Of a DNA stretch of 64,000 nucleotides, positions 48,355-56,798 are shown piece by piece. The notes under the pieces were generated by a model. The model made no database searches and was not told the origin of the DNA. It saw nothing but the letters and a program-made list of their open reading frames with translations. This DNA is from Opitutaceae bacterium (GTDB lineage Bacteria > Verrucomicrobiota > Verrucomicrobiia > Opitutales > Opitutaceae), in the NCBI GenBank assembly GCA_016794785.1, contig JAEUHC010000008.1, positions 62,001 to 126,000 of the forward strand. Direction: 5' to 3'. The position numbers and the translations under genes are program-made. How positions within the stretch are numbered: the stretch's first letter is position 1; each line of letters opens with the position of its first letter.

Positions 48355-48810
48355 TCACTCGCCCGGTTTTTTGGTGCACTGCGGTTGCGCGCCGGCCGGG
48401 AGCGGCGGGATGCCGCCTTCGCCCGCCTTGGGCAGCGTGCCGTTCAACTCCTGCCGCCAGTGCGCAACGTCGCCGCCCGGACAATAGACATAAATCATGT
48501 GCATGGGCTCGTCGCCCGTGTTGGTCAGCTGGTGAAACACCGTCGGCGGCATGAAGACCGCCTGCCCCGCCTTGATCGGGCTGCGCTCCGTGCCGACGCA
48601 GATTTCACCCTCGCCCTGCACGATGAAGTAAACCTCCTCCTGCTCCTGATTGTGCCACGGCACTTGGCCGCCCTTTGGCTCGAGGATGGAGTATCCCATC
48701 GAAAACCCCTTGGCCGCGATGGGTTGGCCGAGTTGTCCGACGAGCCCGCGGCCCCAACGACGCGCGGGAAAGGTGCCACCGGGAAGCTTAGCGAGATCGG
48801 CGATAATCAT
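48355..48810 (-). CDS. Cupin-domain protein
   Basis: A 151-residue single-domain cupin. Motif 1 is VPWHNQEQEEVYFIVQGEGE with the metal-binding His/Glu set, motif 2 is AGQAVFMPPTVFHQLTNTG. These proteins bind a divalent metal and act as isomerases, dioxygenases or binding proteins; the specific role cannot be read. It converges with the AraC gene (10-base gap). A Cys near the C-terminus (PQCTKKPGE) is unusual but unassigned. Confidence 0.85.
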   Translation of the reverse strand: MIIADLAKLPGGTFPARRWGRGLVGQLGQPIAAKGFSMGYSILEPKGGQVPWHNQEQEEVYFIVQGEGEICVGTERSPIKAGQAVFMPPTVFHQLTNTGDEPMHMIYVYCPGGDVAHWRQELNGTLPKAGEGGIPPLPAGAQPQCTKKPGE

Positions 48811-48867
48811 ATGACCCCGCATTACGCGGCGTTTGCCCCGCGCGACGACAAAAAATTTTCTCCCCGC

Positions 48868-51000
48868 CTAAAATGGCGCGCCCACCGAAATCTGCCAGGT
48901 CCCGCCGGGATCACCCGCGCGCGGATTCAGGTTTCGCCCATACTCCACCCGAATCGGGCCGATGAGCGTCTGATAACGCACCCCGAGCCCCGCCGTGTAG
49001 AGCCGCTCGCCCGCCAGCGGATAGTTGCGCAACTGCGCCGCGGTCGCCAAGGCATCAACGAAGATCACGGCCGTCCATTTTCCGAACAACGCCTGCTCCA
49101 GATCGAGATTCGCGAGCGCGTAACTCTTCGCGCCGACAAACCGCCCGTCGGCTCCGCGCGGCGAGGCTTCGCCATCACGATAACCGCGGATGCTGCTCCC
49201 GCCGCCCGGAAAAAAGCGCTTGTTCACCGGCAGCAGGCGATCGCTGGTGCCCCAGGTCGTGATGAGACCATGCGTGAACGCCGCATGCACCCAGCGGCCC
49301 GCACCCCAGGGGGTATGATACGCACCGCCGCCCTCGAAGCGTTGAAACTCCGCGCCGCCGCCCAGCCCGCGGCTCGCCGCCTCCATCTGCGCAAACCACC
49401 GGTAGCCGCGCCGCGGCCGCAGCGGATTGTCGCGCCTGTCGCGGGTCAGCCCAGCGTCGAGGCTGGCCACCGTGACCTGCGTGTCGTCCGCCGCCCGCGT
49501 GGCCAGCTCGTTGTCGCGATTGCGCAGCGACTGAAAGGTGTAGCCCGCCGTGCCGTGCGCGCCGAGCCATCGCACCGGCAGACTCACCGCCACATTGGCG
49601 CCATACTCCTGCCGCAAAAACGACAGCTCCTCGCGCTGCAAGCCGAACACCCTCGCGGTGCCGTCGATGGATTCGCCGAAAATCTCAGGCACCGTGTAGG
49701 AATAGTCGCCCCGGCTGCTCTTCATCGATTGCGCCAAAAGCAGGCGGCTTTGATGCGCGCGCTCGAACAGGTTGAACTGCCGCAGCTCCACGGCCCCGCG
49801 CGCCTGCTCGTAGCTGCCGTAACCAAACAACAGATTCGTCTCCAGCGTCCGCCCCTCCCGCACGGTGAACACCGGGCTCCGCACGGGTCCGTGCGGCGGT
49901 TCGTAGCGCAAAGCCACTTTCTCGAACACACCGAGTCGCGCCAACCGGAACCGCGCTTGATCGATCTCCAGCGGGTTGAGCGGCGCGTCGGGCTGCGCCT
50001 GCACCCGCCGCCGCATTACCCCGTCGTGCATGTGTTCCGCGCCTTCGAACCGCACCTCGCCGATCCGCACGCGCTCGCCCGGCTCCACCCGCAGCGTCAC
50101 GGCCGCTTCCTTCTTTCCTTCCCGCGCCGGCCCCGCCGCGCGCGTCGTGTGCACCCGCGCATCCGCGTAGCCTTGCGCGTAAAAGGCTATTCTCACTTCG
50201 CCCGCCAAAGTCTGCTGCAGAGCCTCGGTCCACAGTCTGCCGGAGTATTTTTCCAATCCCTCCACGGTCACGTCCGTGCCATCCGCGCCCTCGACCCGCA
50301 CCGCCGCCACGTGCCAGCGCGCGCCCTCGGTCACCGCCACGACGACCTGGACCTCGCCGGTGCGCTCATCCACGGCCACATCGCTGGCGCGGACCTCCGC
50401 CTCGGCATGACCGAGCTGGCGCAGTTCCGCCTGCAACCCATCCAAGGCCCGCGACAGCCGCGCCGGCGTGTAGGCGCGGCCCGCTTTCCCCGAAAAGAGC
50501 GCCGAGTCACCCGCAAAAAAACTCCGCGCCGCGCTTTCCTTCAGCGCGTGCAGCCCCTCGAACTTCACATCGCGCACAAAGAACCGCAAGCCCCGCTCCA
50601 CCCGGAAGCGCACCTCGCGCGCCGCCATCGTCCGCGGCACCGTGGTGGTCATGGTCGCGTCGAGCGTTAACTCCGTTTTCTTCCCCGAAGCTTCGACGCA
50701 CTCCACCGTAATCACCGGTTTCAGAAAACCCTCCGCCTGCACCGCCGACATCAGCAGAAACATCGCGTCCTCCACCGCATTGGCCTGCAGCACTTCGCCC
50801 CGCTCCTCGCCGAGCAACCGCTCCAACGATGTCCTCAGCTCGCGATCGCGGAGCCAGCCCGTCCCGTCCACCTCCAATGTCGCTGAAGCCGGCCCTTTCG
50901 CCCCCGGAGTCGAGCATCCGGACAGAGCCAGGCATCCCAAGCCAAGCCCAAGGATGAAGGCGGCGCCTCGCCGGCCGCTTTGCCTGCGCGCGTCTCTCAT
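48868..51000 (-). CDS. TamA/BamA-like outer-membrane protein with lipobox
   Basis: A 710-residue Omp85-superfamily protein. Two to four POTRA-like domains occupy about residues 40-370 (FFVRDVKFEGLHALKES, VRIGEVRFEGAEHMHDG). A 16-strand-type barrel (about 390-710) has the conserved GGSSIRGYRDG lid motif and ends in Phe (ISVGAPF). It helps fold or export outer-membrane and surface proteins. The N-terminus reads LALSGC, with Cys29 in a lipobox, so it appears to be lipidated, which is unusual for this family. It is downstream of and coupled to the TamB-like gene by an ATGA overlap. Confidence 0.88.
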   Translation of the reverse strand: MRDARRQSGRRGAAFILGLGLGCLALSGCSTPGAKGPASATLEVDGTGWLRDRELRTSLERLLGEERGEVLQANAVEDAMFLLMSAVQAEGFLKPVITVECVEASGKKTELTLDATMTTTVPRTMAAREVRFRVERGLRFFVRDVKFEGLHALKESAARSFFAGDSALFSGKAGRAYTPARLSRALDGLQAELRQLGHAEAEVRASDVAVDERTGEVQVVVAVTEGARWHVAAVRVEGADGTDVTVEGLEKYSGRLWTEALQQTLAGEVRIAFYAQGYADARVHTTRAAGPAREGKKEAAVTLRVEPGERVRIGEVRFEGAEHMHDGVMRRRVQAQPDAPLNPLEIDQARFRLARLGVFEKVALRYEPPHGPVRSPVFTVREGRTLETNLLFGYGSYEQARGAVELRQFNLFERAHQSRLLLAQSMKSSRGDYSYTVPEIFGESIDGTARVFGLQREELSFLRQEYGANVAVSLPVRWLGAHGTAGYTFQSLRNRDNELATRAADDTQVTVASLDAGLTRDRRDNPLRPRRGYRWFAQMEAASRGLGGGAEFQRFEGGGAYHTPWGAGRWVHAAFTHGLITTWGTSDRLLPVNKRFFPGGGSSIRGYRDGEASPRGADGRFVGAKSYALANLDLEQALFGKWTAVIFVDALATAAQLRNYPLAGERLYTAGLGVRYQTLIGPIRVEYGRNLNPRAGDPGGTWQISVGAPF

Positions 51001-54000
51001 TTTTTGTCCTGCTCTTTCGTCCCGCCCTTGGAGAAAACCCGCCATTTCAGGCCGACGTTGAAGTCGTCGAATTCGTCATACTCTCCCACGGCCGTCCAGC
51101 GCTCGCTCAGGCGATATTCGATGCCGTAGGTCTCGCGCCCCTGCCGTGAGACATTCTCACCGGTCGAGATGCTTAGCCGCTCGCTGGCATCGCTGTCGCC
51201 ACCGAAGCTCGCGAGCAGGCTCTGCCCAAGAAAAGTCCCGAGCCGCGCCATCCGTTGCCGGTCCGAGTAGTTCACATCGTCGCGCGGCGACTCGCCCGCC
51301 ATCACCATCAGCAGGACCTGTCCCGACTCCAGCGGCGGACTCGACGAAAAGACCAGGTTCGGCGCCGAGGCGGGCCCGCTCGCCTCCATCCGCAAATCAT
51401 AGCTCAGGCGGCGCACCGTGCCCACGAACCACACCTGCGGATCGACGCCCTGTTCCGGTGAGAGGCTCACCCGACCTTCCTGCACCACAAACGTCGCGAA
51501 CGGCAGCTTCACCGTTCCCTCATCGATCGTCGCCTCGCCGCGCGCCAGCGGTTCGCCCAGCGTGCCACCCAGCTGAAACCGGGCCGACGCCAGGCCGTTG
51601 AACAACGCTGTCCGCAGTTTCAAAAATTTCTCGCCGTGCACGGCCACATCGAGCCGCCACGCGTCGTAGGGCTCGACCTCCACCGCAAAATACGGCGGCG
51701 TCCGCGCCTTGGACCGCGCGCCGCCCGGCAGCAGCGCCCGCACATCCGATAAAAACAGGCTGTCGCGCAGGCGCACCGTCCCCGCGATCAACGGCGGGCC
51801 GCTCGCGGGCGAGGTCAGTTTCAGATCCAAATCTCCCCGCACCAGCACACCGGTCTGACGCACAAACGGCAGGTTCTCCCCTTTCAGGGCCAAATCGTAT
51901 TTCAACCCGTCCGCCAGCGCCGCCCCACCGCCATCCGCGACGGCCGGCAGTTCGACGCTCCCGCTCAAGGTCACCGTCTGCCCGCCAGTCTGCGCCGTCA
52001 CCGAACGCAGCTCCAGCCTGCGCCCGGCCAACGCCAGCTCGGCCCCGATCTCCTGCAACACGCCGAGCGGCCCGAGCGGACGCGTGGCCGCATCGCGGAG
52101 TCGCAGCGCGCCGCCCAAGGCTCCGTCGCGGAAGCTGACATCGACGGACAACCGTCCTTTCGGCGCCACGAACACGGGCAAAAACCGCGCCACCGCCGCC
52201 ATGTCCGCATCGGGCACTTCGATTTTCCCCTCGGCTCCACCCTGCAAGGCCAGCATCGGCTTCGCCAAAAATTCGCGCCACTTCCCTTCTTTCACCGGCA
52301 GCCGGCCGCTCGCCCGCACGGCCTGCCCTTCGACGCTCAGCGAAAGTTGCTCCAGCCGCAGCCCGGCATCGTCACCGGTCAGCTCCACCACCAGTGCCGC
52401 GATCGTGGGCATGGGCCGCTTGAAACGGGCCGCGTCCGCCGCCACGCGCGCGGCCTTCACCCGCACGCTTCCCTTCGGCTGCGCCCATGTGCCCGTGATG
52501 CGCACGATTGCTTCCGGCTCCTTGAGTTCAAAGCCCGTGAGCCCTCTCAACTCCTGCCAAAACGCGGCGCTCGCGTCTGTCGCCGCATCGAGCGTGAGCG
52601 CGCCCTCCGGTTCAAACTCCACCGGCCGCGCCCCGCCGGGGCTCAACCGCAGCGGAATTTTCCCGACCACCTTCACGACGCTCTTCTCCGCCTCGACGAC
52701 GCTCAGCTCCTCGATGCGGACCCCTCTCTTGTCGCCCTGCGCTCTCGCGGCGATGAGCGCCGACTTTCCCTCGCCCAGTTCGATCGCCGCCTTCGTCTGC
52801 AGCGAGAAAGTCATCGGCCCGCGATCCCACGCTCCTTTGGCTTCCATGGAGATCACTTGCCACGCCGGCCCGGACCACAGCCCGAAATCGGCCAGCCATG
52901 CGGAGGAAAAATTCTTCGCCGTCAGCTCCAGCCGGCCGTTCTCGCCCCACGTCCCCGCGGCATAGATCGAGCCCTCCGATCCCGTGAGGTGCAACCCTTC
53001 CACCGCAAGCGGCGGCCGCCACCGGAGCGTGGAGGGCTCCCTCAGCCGCAGGCGCACCTCGCCGCCTTGGGTCAGCTCCAATTTCGTCAACCGCACGGAC
53101 TCTCCACTCACCCCGCCGTCCGCCGAGATCACCGCGGCGCCCGTCGTCGCCGAAACGCTCACCGATTCCACCGCGGAGCCTCGCCCCGCCCAAGTCAGGT
53201 CGAGCACGAGTGGATTCAGCATTTGAAACTTCACCCCTTCGGCCTGCGCTCGCCCTTCATGGCGCAGATCTCCGGGAGTTCCGGCCGCCTGCGCCTTGAG
53301 CGTGACGGATTCAAACGCGACTCCGGCCGGCACCCATCGCGCCACGGTCGCGCGTCGAATCGTTCCTTCGGCTGCGGCGTCCAAAACCTCCTTCGTCGAA
53401 AAATCCCATCCGCCTCGCCAGGTGAGTTTCTCGCCCGCCGTCCCCGCCAGCGTGCCTTCGCTCACCGTCACGCGCGGCCAAGCGAACTGGCCCTTGGCCT
53501 CCACCAACGCGGCCGCCCAATCCGCCGCCGCCACATCGCGCCCCGCCAGCCGAAATTCCACCACCGGCGCCTGCCCGAGGCTTGAGACCCAGCGCGCCTC
53601 GCCGCTCACAGCGCCCTTGGCGGCGAACCATGGCTGCTTCGTCAAATCCGCCTCCAGCGAGAACCGCGCGCCGCTCTGCCGGAATTTTCCGCTCCGCTCC
53701 ACAGTCACAGGTTCGCTCAACCGCGCGACGATGCCTGGCAAATCTGCGTGGAGCGTTTCCACCGTGAACGCCGCCGCATCGCCCTGACCGCGCATCGTCA
53801 CCTCCAATGGCGGCACCGATTTTCCGCTGACGGGTTCGCCTTTGGCCGCGAAATCCGCCACGAGCCGTTGCTCGCGCCATTCGATCTTTCCGCGCCCACG
53901 CACCGCCGCGTATGCCGCGTCCAGCCGCAGTTTCTCGCCGGGCACATTCCAGTCGTCGGCCTGGAGCGCCGCCTCCGCCGGCAGCCAGCCGCTCGCGCCA

Positions 54001-54656
54001 AAGCGCGCGCTAATCGCCGCGCGCTGGCCCCACCACGCCAGTTCTCCTTTCACGTCAGCGCCTCGTCCCTCGAGCGTCGCCCCGCCATCCTCGGCCCGCG
54101 CCACGAGCCGCAGCGCATCCGCCCCAAACGCGACCGTCACGTCGGCCTTGAGTGCGCGGAATGTGAGCGCCTGCACGGCCAGCGCGCGCTCGGCCCAGGT
54201 CGCCGACGCGCACGTCAGCTCCCCGCCCGGCCACCGCACCGCGCCGGACTGCGCCGCGATTCGCGGGGCCCAGCGCGCAAGCTGCGCCGCGATTTTTTCC
54301 AATGTCGCGCGCAGCGGCATCCAGCCGCGGTTCGCCGGGTTCGCGGGCCCGGCGCGTTTGCGCTCCGCCACCTCCACGGTCCAACGGCCCGCGCTCACCG
54401 CGCCGCGCCGCCACCAAGCCACGAGCGGCGTGTCCGCTTCGATCCGCGACACCGTCACGCGGACGCCCGCCACGTTCAGCTCCGCGTCATGCAGGGCGAA
54501 CCGGCTGTAACCGATCCGCTCGTAGCGTGCAAACGTCAGCCCGCGCGAGGCGCCCGCCCCGCCCAGCGCCGCACTCAGCCACCACGGCAGCGCCGCCGCG
54601 CCCAGCCCGAGCACGGCGACCAAAACGATAAAAACGATGAGAACACGGCGGCGCAT
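50997..54656 (-). CDS. tamB: TamB-like translocation/assembly protein (DUF490)
   Basis: A 1219-residue periplasm-spanning protein of the TamB/AsmA-like group. One N-terminal membrane anchor (about 4-27) is followed by ~1000 residues of beta-rich repeats, and the C-terminal DUF490 domain runs over about the last 350 residues (ARGEATIDEGTVKLPFATFVVQEGRV, YDLRMEASGPASAPNLVFSSSPPL, GEYDEFDDFNVGLKWRVFS at the end). TamB bridges the inner and outer membranes and works with TamA in outer-membrane protein and lipid traffic. The ATG at 54656 was preferred over a TTG one codon earlier. Gene order here is tamB then tamA. Confidence 0.9.
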   Translation of the reverse strand: MRRRVLIVFIVLVAVLGLGAAALPWWLSAALGGAGASRGLTFARYERIGYSRFALHDAELNVAGVRVTVSRIEADTPLVAWWRRGAVSAGRWTVEVAERKRAGPANPANRGWMPLRATLEKIAAQLARWAPRIAAQSGAVRWPGGELTCASATWAERALAVQALTFRALKADVTVAFGADALRLVARAEDGGATLEGRGADVKGELAWWGQRAAISARFGASGWLPAEAALQADDWNVPGEKLRLDAAYAAVRGRGKIEWREQRLVADFAAKGEPVSGKSVPPLEVTMRGQGDAAAFTVETLHADLPGIVARLSEPVTVERSGKFRQSGARFSLEADLTKQPWFAAKGAVSGEARWVSSLGQAPVVEFRLAGRDVAAADWAAALVEAKGQFAWPRVTVSEGTLAGTAGEKLTWRGGWDFSTKEVLDAAAEGTIRRATVARWVPAGVAFESVTLKAQAAGTPGDLRHEGRAQAEGVKFQMLNPLVLDLTWAGRGSAVESVSVSATTGAAVISADGGVSGESVRLTKLELTQGGEVRLRLREPSTLRWRPPLAVEGLHLTGSEGSIYAAGTWGENGRLELTAKNFSSAWLADFGLWSGPAWQVISMEAKGAWDRGPMTFSLQTKAAIELGEGKSALIAARAQGDKRGVRIEELSVVEAEKSVVKVVGKIPLRLSPGGARPVEFEPEGALTLDAATDASAAFWQELRGLTGFELKEPEAIVRITGTWAQPKGSVRVKAARVAADAARFKRPMPTIAALVVELTGDDAGLRLEQLSLSVEGQAVRASGRLPVKEGKWREFLAKPMLALQGGAEGKIEVPDADMAAVARFLPVFVAPKGRLSVDVSFRDGALGGALRLRDAATRPLGPLGVLQEIGAELALAGRRLELRSVTAQTGGQTVTLSGSVELPAVADGGGAALADGLKYDLALKGENLPFVRQTGVLVRGDLDLKLTSPASGPPLIAGTVRLRDSLFLSDVRALLPGGARSKARTPPYFAVEVEPYDAWRLDVAVHGEKFLKLRTALFNGLASARFQLGGTLGEPLARGEATIDEGTVKLPFATFVVQEGRVSLSPEQGVDPQVWFVGTVRRLSYDLRMEASGPASAPNLVFSSSPPLESGQVLLMVMAGESPRDDVNYSDRQRMARLGTFLGQSLLASFGGDSDASERLSISTGENVSRQGRETYGIEYRLSERWTAVGEYDEFDDFNVGLKWRVFSKGGTKEQDKK

Positions 54657-54686
54657 CAAGAAGAACCTGTCGGACCGCCGCCGGCC

Positions 54687-56744
54687 TCAGGCGGCCGGAG
54701 CCAGACCGTTGCGCCGAAGCAGTGCGTTGAGATCAGGATCCCGACCCATGAAGGAGCGATACAGTTCCGAGGGATCGAGCGAATTGCCTCGGCTGAGCAC
54801 CTTCTCCACGAATTCCGCGCCAACGGTCGCGTTGAAAATCCCCTCGCGCTTGAAGCGCGTGAACGCATCCGCATCGAGCACCTCGGCCCACTTGTAGGAA
54901 TAGTAGCCCGCCGCGTAGCCCACCGGATCCGAGAAGATGTGGTTGAACCGCTTCACGAGCGTCGGCGCCGGCGGCTCGGTCGGGATGAGGCAATCCGCGA
55001 CCGCCGCCCGCGCCAGCGGCTCGACATCGGGCGCGGCCGCAAATTCCGCGGTCCGCATGTGCAGCAGCAGATCCATCTTCGCCAACGCCACCTGCCGCAT
55101 TGTCGCGGTGGCCGAGCGGAAATTTTTCGCCGCGATCATCTTTTGGAAAATGTCCTCGGGGATCAGCGCGCCGGTCTCATGGTGCCGCGCGAACAGATCC
55201 AGGCTGGCGCGCTCCCACGTCCAGTTCTCCATGATCTGCGAGGGCAGCTCGACGAAGTCCCACGCGACGTTCACGCCGTTGAGCGACTTGATCTCCACCT
55301 CGCCGAGCAGGTGGTGCAGCAGGTGGCCGAACTCGTGGAACACCGTCTCGACCTCGCGGTGCGTGAGCAGCGCGGGTTTGCCGCCCGCGGGCGGCGTCAT
55401 GTTGCCGCACATCAGGCCGAGGTGCGGCGCGCGCGTGCCGTCGGGCCGCGGGCCGCCCGTGATCAGATAGTTCATCCAAGCCCCGCCGCGCTTCGCCTCG
55501 CGCGGATGCCAGTCGGCATAAAAGGAACCGACGTGCCGGCCGCGGGCATCATGCACGTCGTAGAATTTCACCTCCGGGTGCCACACCTCGACTTCACCCG
55601 CCGGCCGCTCGGCCACGCGAAGGCCGAAGATTCTCCCGACCAACTCGAACATCCCGGCGATCACGCGATCCATCGGGAAATACGGGCGCAGCGCCTCCTC
55701 GTCGAAGGCGTAGCGCGACCGCCGCAGCTTCTCCGCCCAGAACATAATCTCCCACGGCGCAAGCGGCGCGGTTTTCCCTCCGGTTTCCTTCGCCTTGAAT
55801 TCCTCGAGTTCCCGGCTCTCGCGGGCAAAGGCGCTCGCGCAGCGGCCTTGGAAGTCCTCGATGAACGCGAGCGCCCGCGCGCCGCTCCGCGCCATGCGGC
55901 GCTCCAGCACCGCATCCGCGAAATGCGGCTGGCCGAGCAGCGCGGCCTTCTCCGCCCGCAGGGCGAGGATGCGGCTGATGAGCGCCGTGTTGTCATGCGG
56001 CGCCTGCGCGCCGACCGCCGCGCTCGCCGTCCACATCTCGCGGCGCAACGCGTCGTCCTCGAGGTAGGTCATGAAGGGCTCGAGCGAGGGCTGGTGCAGC
56101 GTGAAGCGCCAGCCGGCGATGCCCTTCTTCGCCGCCGCGGAGAGCGCGCCGCCTTTGGCGAGCGCCGGGAGGCCGGCGAGCCGCGCCTCGTCGGTCACGA
56201 CGAGCTGCCAGGCGTTGGTGGCGTCGAGCACGTGCTCGGAATATTTCTGCGTGGCCTGCGCCAGCTCGCTTTGCAGGGCCTCGAGGCGCGTCCGCTTCTC
56301 CACCGGCAGATCCGCCCCGGCCTGCCGGAAATCCTTCACCGTTTCCTCCAGAAACCGGCGATGGACGCCCGCGACCCGCGCCGCGGCCGGAGACTCGGCA
56401 AAGGCTTTCAGCCGCGACCACAACGCCACATTGAGCGGAATCGCCGCGTAGAAGGCCGAGACGCGCGGCAGCATGGCATTGTGCGCCGCGCGCAGGGCCG
56501 GCGAATCCGCGACGGACTGGAGATGCGTGACCTTGCCCCAAGCCTGCGTCAGTTCCTCGGTCGCCTCCTCGAGCGCGAGAAACGTGTTCTCAAACGTCTG
56601 CTTTCCCGCCTCGCCCGCCGCGATGGCATCGATCGCCGCCTGCGCGCGCGCGAGCGCCGCCTCGATCGCCGGCGCGATCAGCTCGGGCGCGAGCGCCGAC
56701 CAACGGATGTGAAACGCGGGATCGAGAAAGGGATTTTCGGCCAT
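54687..56744 (-). CDS. prlC: M3-family oligopeptidase (oligopeptidase A-like)
   Basis: A 685-residue cytoplasmic zinc peptidase of the M3A family. The zinc motif is H470-E-F-G-H474 in VETVFHEFGHLLHH, with the downstream Glu in FVELPSQIMENW. The substrate-loop block YAAGYYSYKWAEVLDADAF is conserved. Family length is about 680, so it is complete. It degrades peptides, including cleaved signal peptides in enterobacteria. ATG 56744 begins the family start (MAENPFLDP); an upstream extension is not supported. It sits alone between the tam genes and the TonB receptor. Confidence 0.93.
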   Translation of the reverse strand: MAENPFLDPAFHIRWSALAPELIAPAIEAALARAQAAIDAIAAGEAGKQTFENTFLALEEATEELTQAWGKVTHLQSVADSPALRAAHNAMLPRVSAFYAAIPLNVALWSRLKAFAESPAAARVAGVHRRFLEETVKDFRQAGADLPVEKRTRLEALQSELAQATQKYSEHVLDATNAWQLVVTDEARLAGLPALAKGGALSAAAKKGIAGWRFTLHQPSLEPFMTYLEDDALRREMWTASAAVGAQAPHDNTALISRILALRAEKAALLGQPHFADAVLERRMARSGARALAFIEDFQGRCASAFARESRELEEFKAKETGGKTAPLAPWEIMFWAEKLRRSRYAFDEEALRPYFPMDRVIAGMFELVGRIFGLRVAERPAGEVEVWHPEVKFYDVHDARGRHVGSFYADWHPREAKRGGAWMNYLITGGPRPDGTRAPHLGLMCGNMTPPAGGKPALLTHREVETVFHEFGHLLHHLLGEVEIKSLNGVNVAWDFVELPSQIMENWTWERASLDLFARHHETGALIPEDIFQKMIAAKNFRSATATMRQVALAKMDLLLHMRTAEFAAAPDVEPLARAAVADCLIPTEPPAPTLVKRFNHIFSDPVGYAAGYYSYKWAEVLDADAFTRFKREGIFNATVGAEFVEKVLSRGNSLDPSELYRSFMGRDPDLNALLRRNGLAPAA

Positions 56745-56798
56745 GCGAGGCGCAAAGACCCAAGCACCGCCGCCAAAGTCAAACCGCAAACCCGGCGC

